DNA from: Spirochaetia bacterium UBA5368
Lineage (GTDB): Bacteria; Spirochaetota; UBA4802; UBA5368
DNA length: 16,205 bases
NCBI GenBank assembly: GCA_002407865.1
Contig: DHPI01000011.1
Coordinates: forward strand, 1-16,205
Reading direction: 5' to 3'
Position numbers and translations under genes: made by a program. Under the pieces are notes generated by a model. That model was not told the origin of the DNA and ran no database searches. It worked only from the letters and a program-made list of their open reading frames with translations. The stretch's first letter is position 1, and each line of letters opens with the position of its first letter. Shown here piece by piece: positions 1 through 8,229 of the stretch.

Positions 1-3000
1 ACCGGTATTCCTCGTACCAGTGATTCTTCAGGTCGTAATTCACGACCATTTCGTCTATTTTTTTCACGTCAAATGTGCGATTAATGACCTCCACATCGGC
101 AAGAACGTCTGCCGGCATGGCGTTTCTGTATTTCTCCATTGCGGTCTGATGTTGTAGCATATCGGTATAGTATTGGTTCCGTTTAAAAGAACCTTCGGTA
201 TGCTCGTAATCATATTTACTTTTTTCATACGCCCGTCTGCTTCCCTCGTAATGATAATAATTTATAAACGCCTTCATGTACGCGTCAATTCTGCCGTCAT
301 CCGCCCCGTTGCCCACGATATGCGCAAGTATCGTGTCGCGTGTGCGCGTCTCCTCCTCGGTCATGCTTACCACGCCGTTCGCCTTTTTGTTAAACACTAC
401 CCTATCTTTCGCCGCCTCGTAGGCGGTCAGCGCATCTTCGCGAGCTTTTTTCACCGTTGCAAGTTTCTCGTCTATAAGCGCCTGCGCCTGAGCAGTTCGC
501 GTGTAACTTTCGGTCTTCCGCACCAGGTCGTTCCGTAATTGCAGGTATTCCGGGTCATTATATAGATTGTCCGCGGTCTCCTGCGCGTCCTTTTTCTCCT
601 TCGCTGCGGCAAAAACCTCCAGCGCCTTGTTGTACTCATTCTTAATACGGTTGTAGTTGTCCAGCGCATCGGGTGTTTTCAGCGCATCATAATCCTCCAC
701 GTGCCCGCCGTCAACGTCCGGCATGTATCCCGTTCCTACGCCGGCATCATGGGCCGATTCCTCTTTCAGGTACGGCGTATGGGCGTATTCCCATACCGCA
801 TACGCCGTCTCGTAGGCATGCTCGGCATTCACATATTCCCTGTACAACCCCGCAACATCGTTCATCGCCTGTATGTACTCATTGTTCGTCGTTTCGTACT
901 CGCCCTGCCTCACGCCAAGCAGGCTTTGTATGTGCGTATAGCTTTCCTCCTTTTTCTTATGCGCATCGGCGGCCTTCTCCATGCCCTCCCTGAGGGTGTT
1001 TGTATCGCCCCCCAGAAGCCTGTATGTCTTTCCCCGGTCGATAATGTCCGCCTTGTAGCCTTCGCACGTAGTTTCAAGCACGGAAAGCTCGTCCGCAACC
1101 GTCTTCAGCGACTCGCTACCATGCGCAGCGGCGTACGACTCCACACCCGATATCAGGGACATTAAATCCTTCTCGAACGAATAACCCCCGTCGGCACCCT
1201 TCACGTATGTCGCGTTCGCCTCGTATACGCGGCCCGCCTTCTCAAGAAACTGCGTTATACTGTATACCCCATCGTCGCCGGGCGGAAAAATCGTTTCCTT
1301 CTTCGCCGTAGCAAGCAGCAGGCGAAGCGTATCAGCGAGATTATTCGCTTCCTCCGCGATAAGGCTCCCAAGCATGCTTGCGCCGTTCTCACGCTCTTCC
1401 TCCGGCATAAAGCAATAACGCTCCGTCATTCCCGTTTCGGCGTTGCGACGGTCTATATACTCTTCCCCATTTACGATCTGGGCAGTAATTATCTCGTTGT
1501 TCGCGTCATCGGACACCTGTATAATATAGTTACGGAAACTCGCATACAGCCCCGGATTGGCCCGCAACGCCACAAGCGACCGCGCATAATCAGTCGCGCG
1601 TTTTTTATTCTCCGCATCCCGCGCAACTATCATATACAGCCCTTCATGAGAGGCCAAAAGCGCCCCAAGAATCTCCTCCGTCATACCGCCAAAGACCGTC
1701 AGGTCGGCCGCGATCTTTCTGCCAAGCCCGTAGATTCCATCGTCAAACCCGGGCCGCAGCACATCCGCAAAGTCGTCCACCCCCGAAAGGTAATAGTACT
1801 GCCGAAACCGGCCCTGGTCGCGCGGCGTCAGTTTCGCAAGATACGTGCGCAATTCCTCGCCGTAATATGTATCAATCGATTTAAAGCCGCCTATATATTC
1901 GACAAGCGCCGCGCGTACGGCGTCCCCCAGGCTTGCGCTGCCGTACGCCTTCGTTATAAAATCGTTGATGTCGTTTCCGTTTCGTAAAAAAAGGCCGTTC
2001 AAAAAAACGCCGTCATAATAATCATTCGACGCCACGTACAGCCGCACCTCTTCGGGCAGGTACGCAACGCTTGTAATATTCCCGGCGAAATAGTCTTCCG
2101 CAAAACCGGCATACGTTTCCCCCTCCGGCTCGCCGTGTGTCGCTTTAAACTCGGCCGCAATTCTTTCGGCAAACGCCCCGTCATCCTCGCCCTCCAGGCG
2201 CGATGCTCCCGCAATGTACGCCTCCAAATCCCTGTATCTGAGATATTTTTCAAAAAGCGGCTCGCTTTTGTCGGTATACCCGCTCTCCACAATGTCACAA
2301 TACCGGTCAATAAGACCGTAGCGCTTCATCTCGTCATATGCCTTTCCGTTCAGGTTCCTACTGTCCAGATACTCCAGAAGCGCCCCTTCCATGTTCATCT
2401 CGTTGTACAGCTTTTTTTCATGCAATGAATTTAAAAAAGCTGCAAGCTCCGCTTTACGCGCATCGCTGTAATTTTTTGCCCTGGCTTCCACAAACTGCGC
2501 AACCGTCATGGCGTTGCCCGGCGAAAGAAACGCGTCCCCAAGCATTTTCTTTTCCCCCTCAAACTGAAGCGTCTCCATATACGCCACAGCGCCGGAAAAT
2601 TCCGCAAGCTTTGCATCCCCGCTTTCGGCAAAGTAATCCCGTACGTTCTCGTCAAGACCCTGCCAGCTCCGCACGATATAACTCAGCGCATCCACGACGT
2701 TCGTCCCTGCTGTCGATAACTGCTCCCCGATATCGTCAATATACGCGTACGCCTTTGCGGCAATGCCGCTTTCCCGCAGCGCCCCGTCCAGAAGCTGCTG
2801 CGGATTTTCTTCATCTATATGCTCCCGCAGATACTCGTATTCCGCAAGCCTCTCTTTCTCCGCACGGGCCTCCACCACAAGCGCGTGAATCACCTCTGGC
2901 AGCATCTCGTTCGCGGCGTTCCGCTCACACACATAGTCCTCCAGCGCCAAGACGATGCTGACAAGCTGCCGCGGATTCAACGAATCGATTTCATCCTCGC

Positions 3001-6000
3001 CAAGCGTAAATTCGGCTGCGTATTTCGTATTTATATAATTTATTATGTCATTGCTGTAGTCTTTCTCCGCAATTCCGGTTTCGCCCCATATAAACGCCCC
3101 CCTGTGCTGTGCCGCGTACTCGTATTTCTGCCGTTCAACATACTCCCGCCTCGCAAGGCGTCCGTCCATGCCGCGGATATACCCCAGTGTCGCAATCGAT
3201 AAACCTCCATAATAATATTCCCGCAACACGGCCCGCGAGCCTTCATCACCCGCGTCGGCGGAAGCCAGCAACGAATCCGGATTAAAAGCCGTAAAATGCG
3301 CATATAATGTCACGATTTTATCGGCGATTTTTTTCTCCATCGCAACGCACGCAACCATGTCGCTCCACGAAACGTTTCCCAGGTTTTCTTCCGCCCACGC
3401 GTATGCCGCGTGTGCGGCGATATATTCACTGTTGTTCTCCCCGTATACATACGACCCTTCGGCGTTGCGCCCCCTCAAACACTCCATCAGGCCTGTGTAA
3501 TTTTTATCATCCTCTTTCTTCAGCACTTCCATGGCGTCTTCTATTCGCAGAAATGCCTCATAGTTTATTTTCGCCATGTCGGCATACGCCGCGCTGTCGC
3601 GAACAACTTCCCGGTTGCAGTACTCGTGGATATTCAGGTTTCTGTCGGTTAGAAGCGCGAATATCCCGTTATGCTTCTCATATTCCGCCCTGAGGCTTTC
3701 ATATTCGTTACGCAAAAAGACGCCAAGCTCCGCGCGCTTCGCGTCTCGTTCATCTGCGGCAGCGTTCTTCCACGCGCTTTGCAGTCCGCTCAGCGTTCCG
3801 TATCTCGATTCTGCCATATCGCCCCATATCTCGGTTTTCTTCTGCCCGAGACCCGCAATCCACATTATTATATTTTCGTCCGTCTCTTCCCCGTTCACAA
3901 CCCCCCGATACGCCTCAAAGCACCCCTTCGCTTTTTCCCGGTTATATACCGCATCCCTGTACAGTAACGAAAAATCCGCAAGCCTGTCTATCCGCTCCGC
4001 TTCCCGGACTTTCACGTAATACGTAAAACGCGTGTCCCTCAGCTTCTTCTCCGCTCTTCCAAGGTTCTCTTCTATCTCCCGCAGTTCCCTCGCCGCAAAG
4101 TCTCCGCCCTCCCCGTTCTCCGCGGCAATAAGGGCGCGCTGCAACGCAAGAAGAGTCTCCCTCTCCCGCTCCATGGCTTCCTTCGCCTTCGAGAGTTCTT
4201 CAGTCAGGTATTCAATGCTTTTTTTGTACGCATCCCACTCGGCCGCATCATCAGTAGCAGGCATACTCCCCTGGACACTCCTCAGCCTCGCCACGACCCC
4301 TTCAATCTTCGCAAGTCCATTTTCGTAGTTTTCCTTTGCCGCCGTCATCTCCTTCTCGGCGGTATTCTTCGCATCCGCGGTGTTCTCCGCACTTCCCCGC
4401 ACACCGCTCGCGTACTCCTTTACCGCCTCGGCAATCGAGAGCCTGCCCCGCCAGTAGGCAAGCTCCTTCTCCGCCAGTACGCACTCTCGTTCCGCCGCCG
4501 TCATCAGGTAGGGATCGTTCTCGCCTTCCGCGTTAGGCGAATACTGCCCGCCCGCGTTTACCAGAAACCCGGGGCCGTTTTCACCCCACCCCACCATGTT
4601 CCGTCCGTGCATATAACTTTCAGCATCGTCAACGGTCTTTTTAAAGGCGGCTTGTATCTCCTTCCAGCGCTCCAGTTCGGTAAGGTAATAGTAATACGCG
4701 TTTTTAAACTTTGAATCGGAATCCAGGCTCATTATATTCGTCCAGGTGAAAGAGCGCAACACATCATTGTGATACTTCTTTGTTCCACCAAAAAGACTCT
4801 GTGTATAATACGATCTTTTGACGGTAACGCTGTAAAATTCCGTATATTCTCCCGACGATTTATTGTACTCGGACCTCACAAAATTCACTGTCACAGACTC
4901 CGTTATACCAGCCGAAAAAAGCGGCGGGGGCGTACCCCCAATTATCTCGCTGATGCTTTTCCCATCCGCATCCCTGACTGCATTCTTAATCTCCTCGGTC
5001 ACGGCAGTAATTGCCGGTATATTCTTGTACCTTTCGCACATTTTCGTAAGCCACGCGACATTGTCCACCGCATCGCCGTATACCTTCGATCCCGAAACGG
5101 CCATATTCGTAAGCCCCAGCGACTGGTCATCCCACTGGCGGTTCAGCGTCTCGACGTAATTTCGAAAATCGTTTTGCGATCGCGCCAGATTCCCCGCAAG
5201 GGCTTCCTCCCGCATTTTCCACGCCTCTATGCCGGCGTCTATTTCGGCTACTATCTTCTGCCGCCACTCCTCCTTTGCCTTGTACAGCGTGTCATATGCC
5301 CGCCCCCACTTCGCGTTCCCCGCTTCATACGACTCCTCCGCCGAGCTCTTCCAGGCAAGCATCTCCCGGAAAAGCGAATCCTGCGCCGTCTTCCACCGGT
5401 TCAGACCCTGCTCTACAAGCCGCTCCAGCTCCGAGCGCCAGTTCTCTCCCAGCATCGAAAAGTCAATATCGTCGCTGCCTCCCTCGGTTACCGCCGGCTT
5501 CTTTACAATCGCCTCAACGTCCTTCTTCAGGGCATCCTCCGTCTCCTGCAGTATGCGGCCCGCAATTCTGCCCGCGCTTTCTTCTTCGCTTATCCGGCGC
5601 AGGGAGTCGTTGTCCAGATACTTGTCCGAAATATATGTATTCCGCGCACGGTACACAAGGTCCGCCCTTTCAAGGTCGAAGCGGTTGCGTATTTCTCTTT
5701 CTATTTTCTCAATCTCGCGCTCGTACGATATTCTCTGCTCCTCGCGAAGAAGCTCCCCGTTTTCCCGCGCACGCGACATTTTCTCGTCAAGGACTCCTTC
5801 CCACCGACTGCGCACGGCGTCTTCTACTCCCCTGACCACCAGGTCCCAGTCTTCTATACTCCCGCTGCTCTTTGCTTCCTCCAGTATGTCTCGCAGCTCG
5901 CCACGATCAAAATCAATGCCGGTTATGTTCTGCCTTCGCGCAAGCCATCTACCCGACGCCTCCGCAATCAGCGCATCCATTCCCCGTTCCCACTTCGAAT

Positions 6001-6334
6001 ACGCTTCCCGCCTTTCACGGGCAAGGTTTTCCCGCATCTCGAGATTATCGCCGTCTCTCACGAGTATCCGTTCTGTCTCCCTGTCCGCATCCATTTCCCA
6101 CTGGGCTTTCAGCGCTTCTTTACCCCCGGCGACAACGCGTTCCCAGTCCTCCTGCGTTTCCTCATGTTTCGCGTTTTCTATGTAGCGTTCCAGCCTGGGA
6201 CTGTCCTTCTCATACGTACGAAACCGGGTCTCTCCCGATATTTTCCCCTTTTCCGTCGACACGCAAATAAATACGCATATCAGCGAGGCTATAAACGCGA
6301 TTTTGCCCGATCGGCAGCGCCGGATTGCTTTCAT
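1..6334 (-). CDS. Giant secreted coiled-coil protein with Trp-x14-Trp modules (C-terminus beyond window)
   Basis: An ATG at 6334 opens a frame with no stop down to base 2 (2111 codons), read codon by codon. GAGGT six bases upstream and an ATGA overlap with the preceding gene support this start. Residues 11-26 are a hydrophobic export signal, with possible cleavage after Cys-Val-Ser; the nearby cysteines do not form a clear lipobox. Residues 40-401 hold Trp pairs fifteen residues apart (64/79, 115/130, 163/178, 299/314, 328/343, 357/372). Residues about 608-770 are a charged Ala/Glu/Lys coiled coil, preceded by the motif N-D-P-Y-L-M-T. The middle is helical, and about 1780-2050 is again coiled coil, Tyr-rich. 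Cysteines are few. I recognised no enzyme fold. It resembles, from memory only, a Leptospira family of very long proteins (I recall TIGR04388). An extracellular or periplasmic structural role is inference. Confidence 0.9.
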   Translation of the reverse strand, partial: MKAIRRCRSGKIAFIASLICVFICVSTEKGKISGETRFRTYEKDSPRLERYIENAKHEETQEDWERVVAGGKEALKAQWEMDADRETERILVRDGDNLEMRENLARERREAYSKWERGMDALIAEASGRWLARRQNITGIDFDRGELRDILEEAKSSGSIEDWDLVVRGVEDAVRSRWEGVLDEKMSRARENGELLREEQRISYEREIEKIEREIRNRFDLERADLVYRARNTYISDKYLDNDSLRRISEEESAGRIAGRILQETEDALKKDVEAIVKKPAVTEGGSDDIDFSMLGENWRSELERLVEQGLNRWKTAQDSLFREMLAWKSSAEESYEAGNAKWGRAYDTLYKAKEEWRQKIVAEIDAGIEAWKMREEALAGNLARSQNDFRNYVETLNRQWDDQSLGLTNMAVSGSKVYGDAVDNVAWLTKMCERYKNIPAITAVTEEIKNAVRDADGKSISEIIGGTPPPLFSAGITESVTVNFVRSEYNKSSGEYTEFYSVTVKRSYYTQSLFGGTKKYHNDVLRSFTWTNIMSLDSDSKFKNAYYYYLTELERWKEIQAAFKKTVDDAESYMHGRNMVGWGENGPGFLVNAGGQYSPNAEGENDPYLMTAAERECVLAEKELAYWRGRLSIAEAVKEYASGVRGSAENTADAKNTAEKEMTAAKENYENGLAKIEGVVARLRSVQGSMPATDDAAEWDAYKKSIEYLTEELSKAKEAMERERETLLALQRALIAAENGEGGDFAARELREIEENLGRAEKKLRDTRFTYYVKVREAERIDRLADFSLLYRDAVYNREKAKGCFEAYRGVVNGEETDENIIMWIAGLGQKKTEIWGDMAESRYGTLSGLQSAWKNAAADERDAKRAELGVFLRNEYESLRAEYEKHNGIFALLTDRNLNIHEYCNREVVRDSAAYADMAKINYEAFLRIEDAMEVLKKEDDKNYTGLMECLRGRNAEGSYVYGENNSEYIAAHAAYAWAEENLGNVSWSDMVACVAMEKKIADKIVTLYAHFTAFNPDSLLASADAGDEGSRAVLREYYYGGLSIATLGYIRGMDGRLARREYVERQKYEYAAQHRGAFIWGETGIAEKDYSNDIINYINTKYAAEFTLGEDEIDSLNPRQLVSIVLALEDYVCERNAANEMLPEVIHALVVEARAEKERLAEYEYLREHIDEENPQQLLDGALRESGIAAKAYAYIDDIGEQLSTAGTNVVDALSYIVRSWQGLDENVRDYFAESGDAKLAEFSGAVAYMETLQFEGEKKMLGDAFLSPGNAMTVAQFVEARAKNYSDARKAELAAFLNSLHEKKLYNEMNMEGALLEYLDSRNLNGKAYDEMKRYGLIDRYCDIVESGYTDKSEPLFEKYLRYRDLEAYIAGASRLEGEDDGAFAERIAAEFKATHGEPEGETYAGFAEDYFAGNITSVAYLPEEVRLYVASNDYYDGVFLNGLFLRNGNDINDFITKAYGSASLGDAVRAALVEYIGGFKSIDTYYGEELRTYLAKLTPRDQGRFRQYYYLSGVDDFADVLRPGFDDGIYGLGRKIAADLTVFGGMTEEILGALLASHEGLYMIVARDAENKKRATDYARSLVALRANPGLYASFRNYIIQVSDDANNEIITAQIVNGEEYIDRRNAETGMTERYCFMPEEERENGASMLGSLIAEEANNLADTLRLLLATAKKETIFPPGDDGVYSITQFLEKAGRVYEANATYVKGADGGYSFEKDLMSLISGVESYAAAHGSESLKTVADELSVLETTCEGYKADIIDRGKTYRLLGGDTNTLREGMEKAADAHKKKEESYTHIQSLLGVRQGEYETTNNEYIQAMNDVAGLYREYVNAEHAYETAYAVWEYAHTPYLKEESAHDAGVGTGYMPDVDGGHVEDYDALKTPDALDNYNRIKNEYNKALEVFAAAKEKKDAQETADNLYNDPEYLQLRNDLVRKTESYTRTAQAQALIDEKLATVKKAREDALTAYEAAKDRVVFNKKANGVVSMTEEETRTRDTILAHIVGNGADDGRIDAYMKAFINYYHYEGSRRAYEKSKYDYEHTEGSFKRNQYYTDMLQHQTAMEKYRNAMPADVLADVEVINRTFDVKKIDEMVVNYDLKNHWYEEYR

Positions 6335-7104
6335 ACAAGAACCTCGTTACTCTGGGTATTTGGTGAAAATGGATATGTGATGTTTGGTGTGCGGATTGTG
6401 CGACAGCGTGGTTGATGCAAACAAATACGCGTTACGGCGGATATGCTACACTGGCTGGAAAAAATATTTATATTTGCTGTGTAATCCCACGGAACATCCT
6501 CCCACAGGTACAGATACAAGCGGTAGTAATCGACTTTAACTGTTCCATACCTGTATTCACGTACATTGATTTTGTCTGTTCTTACGCGGGTTTCCGCCCG
6601 CGACACCTCGGCAATCTTTTTCTGCGTCGGTCTTTTATGCGGATTATTGTTGATCAGCGCCGCAAAAACGGCCGGTGTACCCCATTGCTCGCGATCCTTT
6701 AAGGGGGCGTTCCCCATGGCTGCCGATGCTATTTTCACGATGGTCGGCGAAAAAACGTTACACATAAGGCGCTCGTTGTCGCGCACCGGCGCCACATCTA
6801 TCCCTATCGCGTTTCGAAGCAGTGTGGCGTTTATTCCAGACTCGTCTGCCCCGCCGACAACCTGGAGATATGCCGCATACCGCAGCGCGCGTATCTTTTC
6901 AAAAGCCTTATCGTCGCAAAAGGCGTTCAGCCTCAGCACTTTGCCCGTCACGGTATACGCCTGCGACACTACTTTTTCCCCCCACAGCGCCCGGTCGGCG
7001 TTTCGTTCCCACCCGCAGCGCTGCTCTTCCGCTGTCGATGCAAAGGCAACCGACGCAGAAAAAAGGACGCATATCGCCAACAGAAAGTGTATTTTTCTAA
7101 TCAT
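6331..7104 (-). CDS. Small exported protein of unknown function, translationally coupled to the giant gene
   Basis: 257 codons. The first 22 residues are a classical signal peptide (two basic residues, a hydrophobic core, then A-F-A before S-T-A-E-E), so the product should be exported. The mature part has three Cys in its first two thirds (near residues 30, 63 and 116) and two or three more in the tail, and a Tyr/Leu-rich Y-Y-R-L-Y-L-Y-L-W segment near residue 195. I do not recognise the family. Its TGA overlaps the ATG of the giant gene (ATGA), so the two are probably co-translated and may act together, for example as partner or export helper; that is inference. The ribosome site is weak (GGAC a few bases before ATG). 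The last 50 codons have lower third-position GC and a less ordered composition, so a frameshift or a poorly conserved tail is possible. Confidence 0.75.
   Translation of the reverse strand: MIRKIHFLLAICVLFSASVAFASTAEEQRCGWERNADRALWGEKVVSQAYTVTGKVLRLNAFCDDKAFEKIRALRYAAYLQVVGGADESGINATLLRNAIGIDVAPVRDNERLMCNVFSPTIVKIASAAMGNAPLKDREQWGTPAVFAALINNNPHKRPTQKKIAEVSRAETRVRTDKINVREYRYGTVKVDYYRLYLYLWEDVPWDYTANINIFSSQCSISAVTRICLHQPRCRTIRTPNITYPFSPNTQSNEVLV
6341..6345 (-). promoter_or_regulatory. Ribosome binding site of the giant gene
   Basis: GAGGT on the minus strand lies six bases before the ATG at 6334 and inside the end of the upstream gene. It fixes the start of the giant gene and shows that it can bind ribosomes on its own as well as through the ATGA coupling. 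Confidence 0.6.
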
Positions 7105-7180
7105 GGTGTCCGTTGAAATAATTACGCCGGTCTCTGTATTTATATATCAATACTTAATGCGAAATACTAATGAAGCAATC

Positions 7181-7208
7181 ATAGTAAATTGTTTTATTTG
7201 TATGTCAA
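7181..7208 (-). promoter_or_regulatory. Candidate sigma-70-type promoter for the left-arm operon
   Basis: On the minus strand, TTGACA (7208-7203, perfect -35) is followed after 16 bases by TACTAT (7186-7181, four of six matches to TATAAT). This would start transcription near 7174, about 70 bases before the ATG at 7104. The same two hexamers recur in the plus-direction candidate at 7538-7564, which strengthens both. Confidence 0.5.
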
Positions 7209-7322
7209 CAATAAATTCAGAGGACACCTGACGCCAATATAAATTTTTCCAGTATTTATCCAGTGTTTCGTGTCACGTCATATAAGATACAAAAAACTAT
7301 TCAACAGCATGAATAATGAAAA

Positions 7323-7350
7323 TTGTTCACATTATAAATATTGTTCACAT
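7323..7350. repeat. Tandem direct repeat TTGTTCACAT, 18-bp period
   Basis: TTGTTCACAT occurs at 7323-7332 and again, identically, at 7341-7350, with the same preceding AT-rich bases. It sits between the two divergent promoter candidates, so it could be a binding site for a regulator that recognises direct repeats. That function is inference; only the repeat itself is seen. Confidence 0.55.
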
Positions 7351-7537
7351 AGTATTTCATGATTCATTATAATGATAATAATTATATAAATTCAACATTT
7401 AAAAACATTAATTATTTGACTATTATATGTTGTCATTCTACATTACCTTGTTTTTTTTTAAGTTAAACATATTAAGAATTTTTTGTAGTTTTTGTATTTG
7501 CCGACAAGCTCGTCCCGTACAAGCGGATCGTATACCG

Positions 7538-7564
7538 TTGACATAATGAATATATAAATACTAT
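7538..7564 (+). promoter_or_regulatory. Candidate sigma-70-type promoter for the efflux operon
   Basis: TTGACA at 7538-7543 matches the -35 consensus exactly. TACTAT at 7559-7564 is the same -10 as in the opposite-facing candidate. The spacer is 15 bases, shorter than the optimum of 17, so strength is uncertain. Transcription would begin near 7571, leaving a leader of about 35 bases before the ATG at 7606. Confidence 0.45.
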
Positions 7565-7591
7565 TGCGTAACACATTGATACACTATCTCC

Positions 7592-7597
7592 GAGGTG
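7592..7597 (+). promoter_or_regulatory. Ribosome binding site deciding the first lipoprotein start
   Basis: GAGGTG ends eight bases before the ATG at 7606. It favours that ATG over the longer reading from TTG at 7564, which would put fourteen extra residues in front of a perfect lipoprotein signal. Confidence 0.7.
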
Positions 7598-7605
7598 CAA
7601 TCTTA

Positions 7606-8229
7606 ATGAAACAATTCACGCTATGCATAGTAGTTTTATTTCTGCTTTCATGCGGCGATACATCCGGCAGGGCAATGCAGGCATATACGAAAGGAAAAGA
7701 ATCGTATTCCAGAAAAGAACTTTCACAGGCGAAGGAATATTTTCTCAACGCGGCAAAGCTCGACAAAAAGTTTCTGAACGCCCGACAATATTATTACGAA
7801 CAAAACTTCAAGGCGGCGCTCTCGCAGGTAAACGGCATTCTTACAATAAATGAAGATCACATTGGCGCACTTTACTGGAAAGCCCGCATTCTTATAGTAA
7901 ATCCTGAATCGAAAAATATCGACAGGGAAACGACCGACTGCCTGCTGCGCGTGCTCGAACTCGACAGCCATCACATCCTTGCGCGTTCGCTTCTTGCCCT
8001 TTTATACGAAAAAAATGAAAACTATAAAGAGGCGCTCTACGAATATCACGGTATTTTACAGGAAGAGGAATCGATCATAGATGCCCGCGCCAATTTAAGC
8101 ATTCTTTATAAACGGCTGGGGCTGAAATCAAAAGCGATGGACGAAATATCGGCCGCTCTTTCTATCGCGAAAGCCGGTGGATTCGACGATGCCCGCCTGA
8201 TATCATTGAAAAAAGAGATAGAACAATGA
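7606..8229 (+). CDS. TPR-repeat lipoprotein, first gene of the efflux operon
   Basis: 207 residues from the ATG at 7606. Residues 1-16 are a lipoprotein signal: Lys, a hydrophobic core, then L-L-S-C with Cys16 as the lipidation site, followed by Gly, so outer-membrane sorting is plausible. The rest is tetratricopeptide-like: helix pairs at about 24-52, 60-90 and 127-190, the clearest around N-Y-K-E-A-L-Y-E-Y and the following R-A-N-L-S-I-L-Y-K-R-L-G. The first repeat looks shortened, passing from L-D-K-K-F to Y-Y-Y-E-Q-N-F with fewer residues than a normal TPR. TPR lipoproteins usually act as protein-binding scaffolds at the envelope. Here it probably supports assembly of the pump encoded downstream, an inference from the operon. 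Its TGA overlaps the next ATG by four bases. Confidence 0.88.
   Translation: MKQFTLCIVVLFLLSCGDTSGRAMQAYTKGKESYSRKELSQAKEYFLNAAKLDKKFLNARQYYYEQNFKAALSQVNGILTINEDHIGALYWKARILIVNPESKNIDRETTDCLLRVLELDSHHILARSLLALLYEKNENYKEALYEYHGILQEEESIIDARANLSILYKRLGLKSKAMDEISAALSIAKAGGFDDARLISLKKEIEQ

Larger units (their letters stand above)
7105..7605. other. AT-rich divergent intergenic region
   Basis: About 500 bases without a supported gene, between the minus-strand gene starting at 7104 and the plus-strand lipoprotein starting at 7606. It is visibly far richer in A and T than either flank, with homopolymer runs (eight T near 7451-7458). It holds two outward-facing promoter candidates and a tandem direct repeat, listed separately. 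No RNA gene, clear stem-loop terminator or conserved ORF was seen. The roughly 330 bases between the two promoter candidates (7209-7537) are otherwise unexplained. Confidence 0.8.

Noticed and set aside
701..1165. Plus-strand open frame of 154 codons
   Set aside because: Same antisense phase over the giant gene, no ribosome site and no recognisable protein features.
4769..6415. Plus-strand open frame of 548 codons
   Set aside because: It lies exactly codon-on-codon antisense to the giant gene, whose frame rarely uses TTA, CTA or TCA. Several other long plus-strand frames below 4000 are in the same antisense phase. The translation is Arg/Pro/Leu/Phe-rich without domains.
6566..7231. Plus-strand open frame of 221 codons crossing into the spacer
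   Set aside because: Mostly antisense to the small exported protein, which has a good signal peptide and coupling to its neighbour; this frame has neither.
7309..7362. Seventeen-codon frame over the TTGTTCACAT repeat, encoding a Cys-Ser-His repeat
   Set aside because: No ribosome site; the peptide repeat follows simply from an 18-base DNA repeat being divisible by three.
7416..7444. TTGACT, 17 bases, TACATT as a second plus-strand promoter
   Set aside because: Weaker hexamers in very AT-rich sequence, and it would give a leader of about 155 bases. The candidate at 7538 is closer and matches its divergent twin.
7451..7458. Run of eight T as part of an intrinsic terminator
   Set aside because: No stable GC-rich stem precedes it on either strand; it fits the general AT-richness of the spacer.
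7564..7605. TTG at 7564 as start of the TPR lipoprotein
   Set aside because: It would place fourteen residues before an intact lipoprotein signal, and GAGGTG is positioned for the ATG at 7606.
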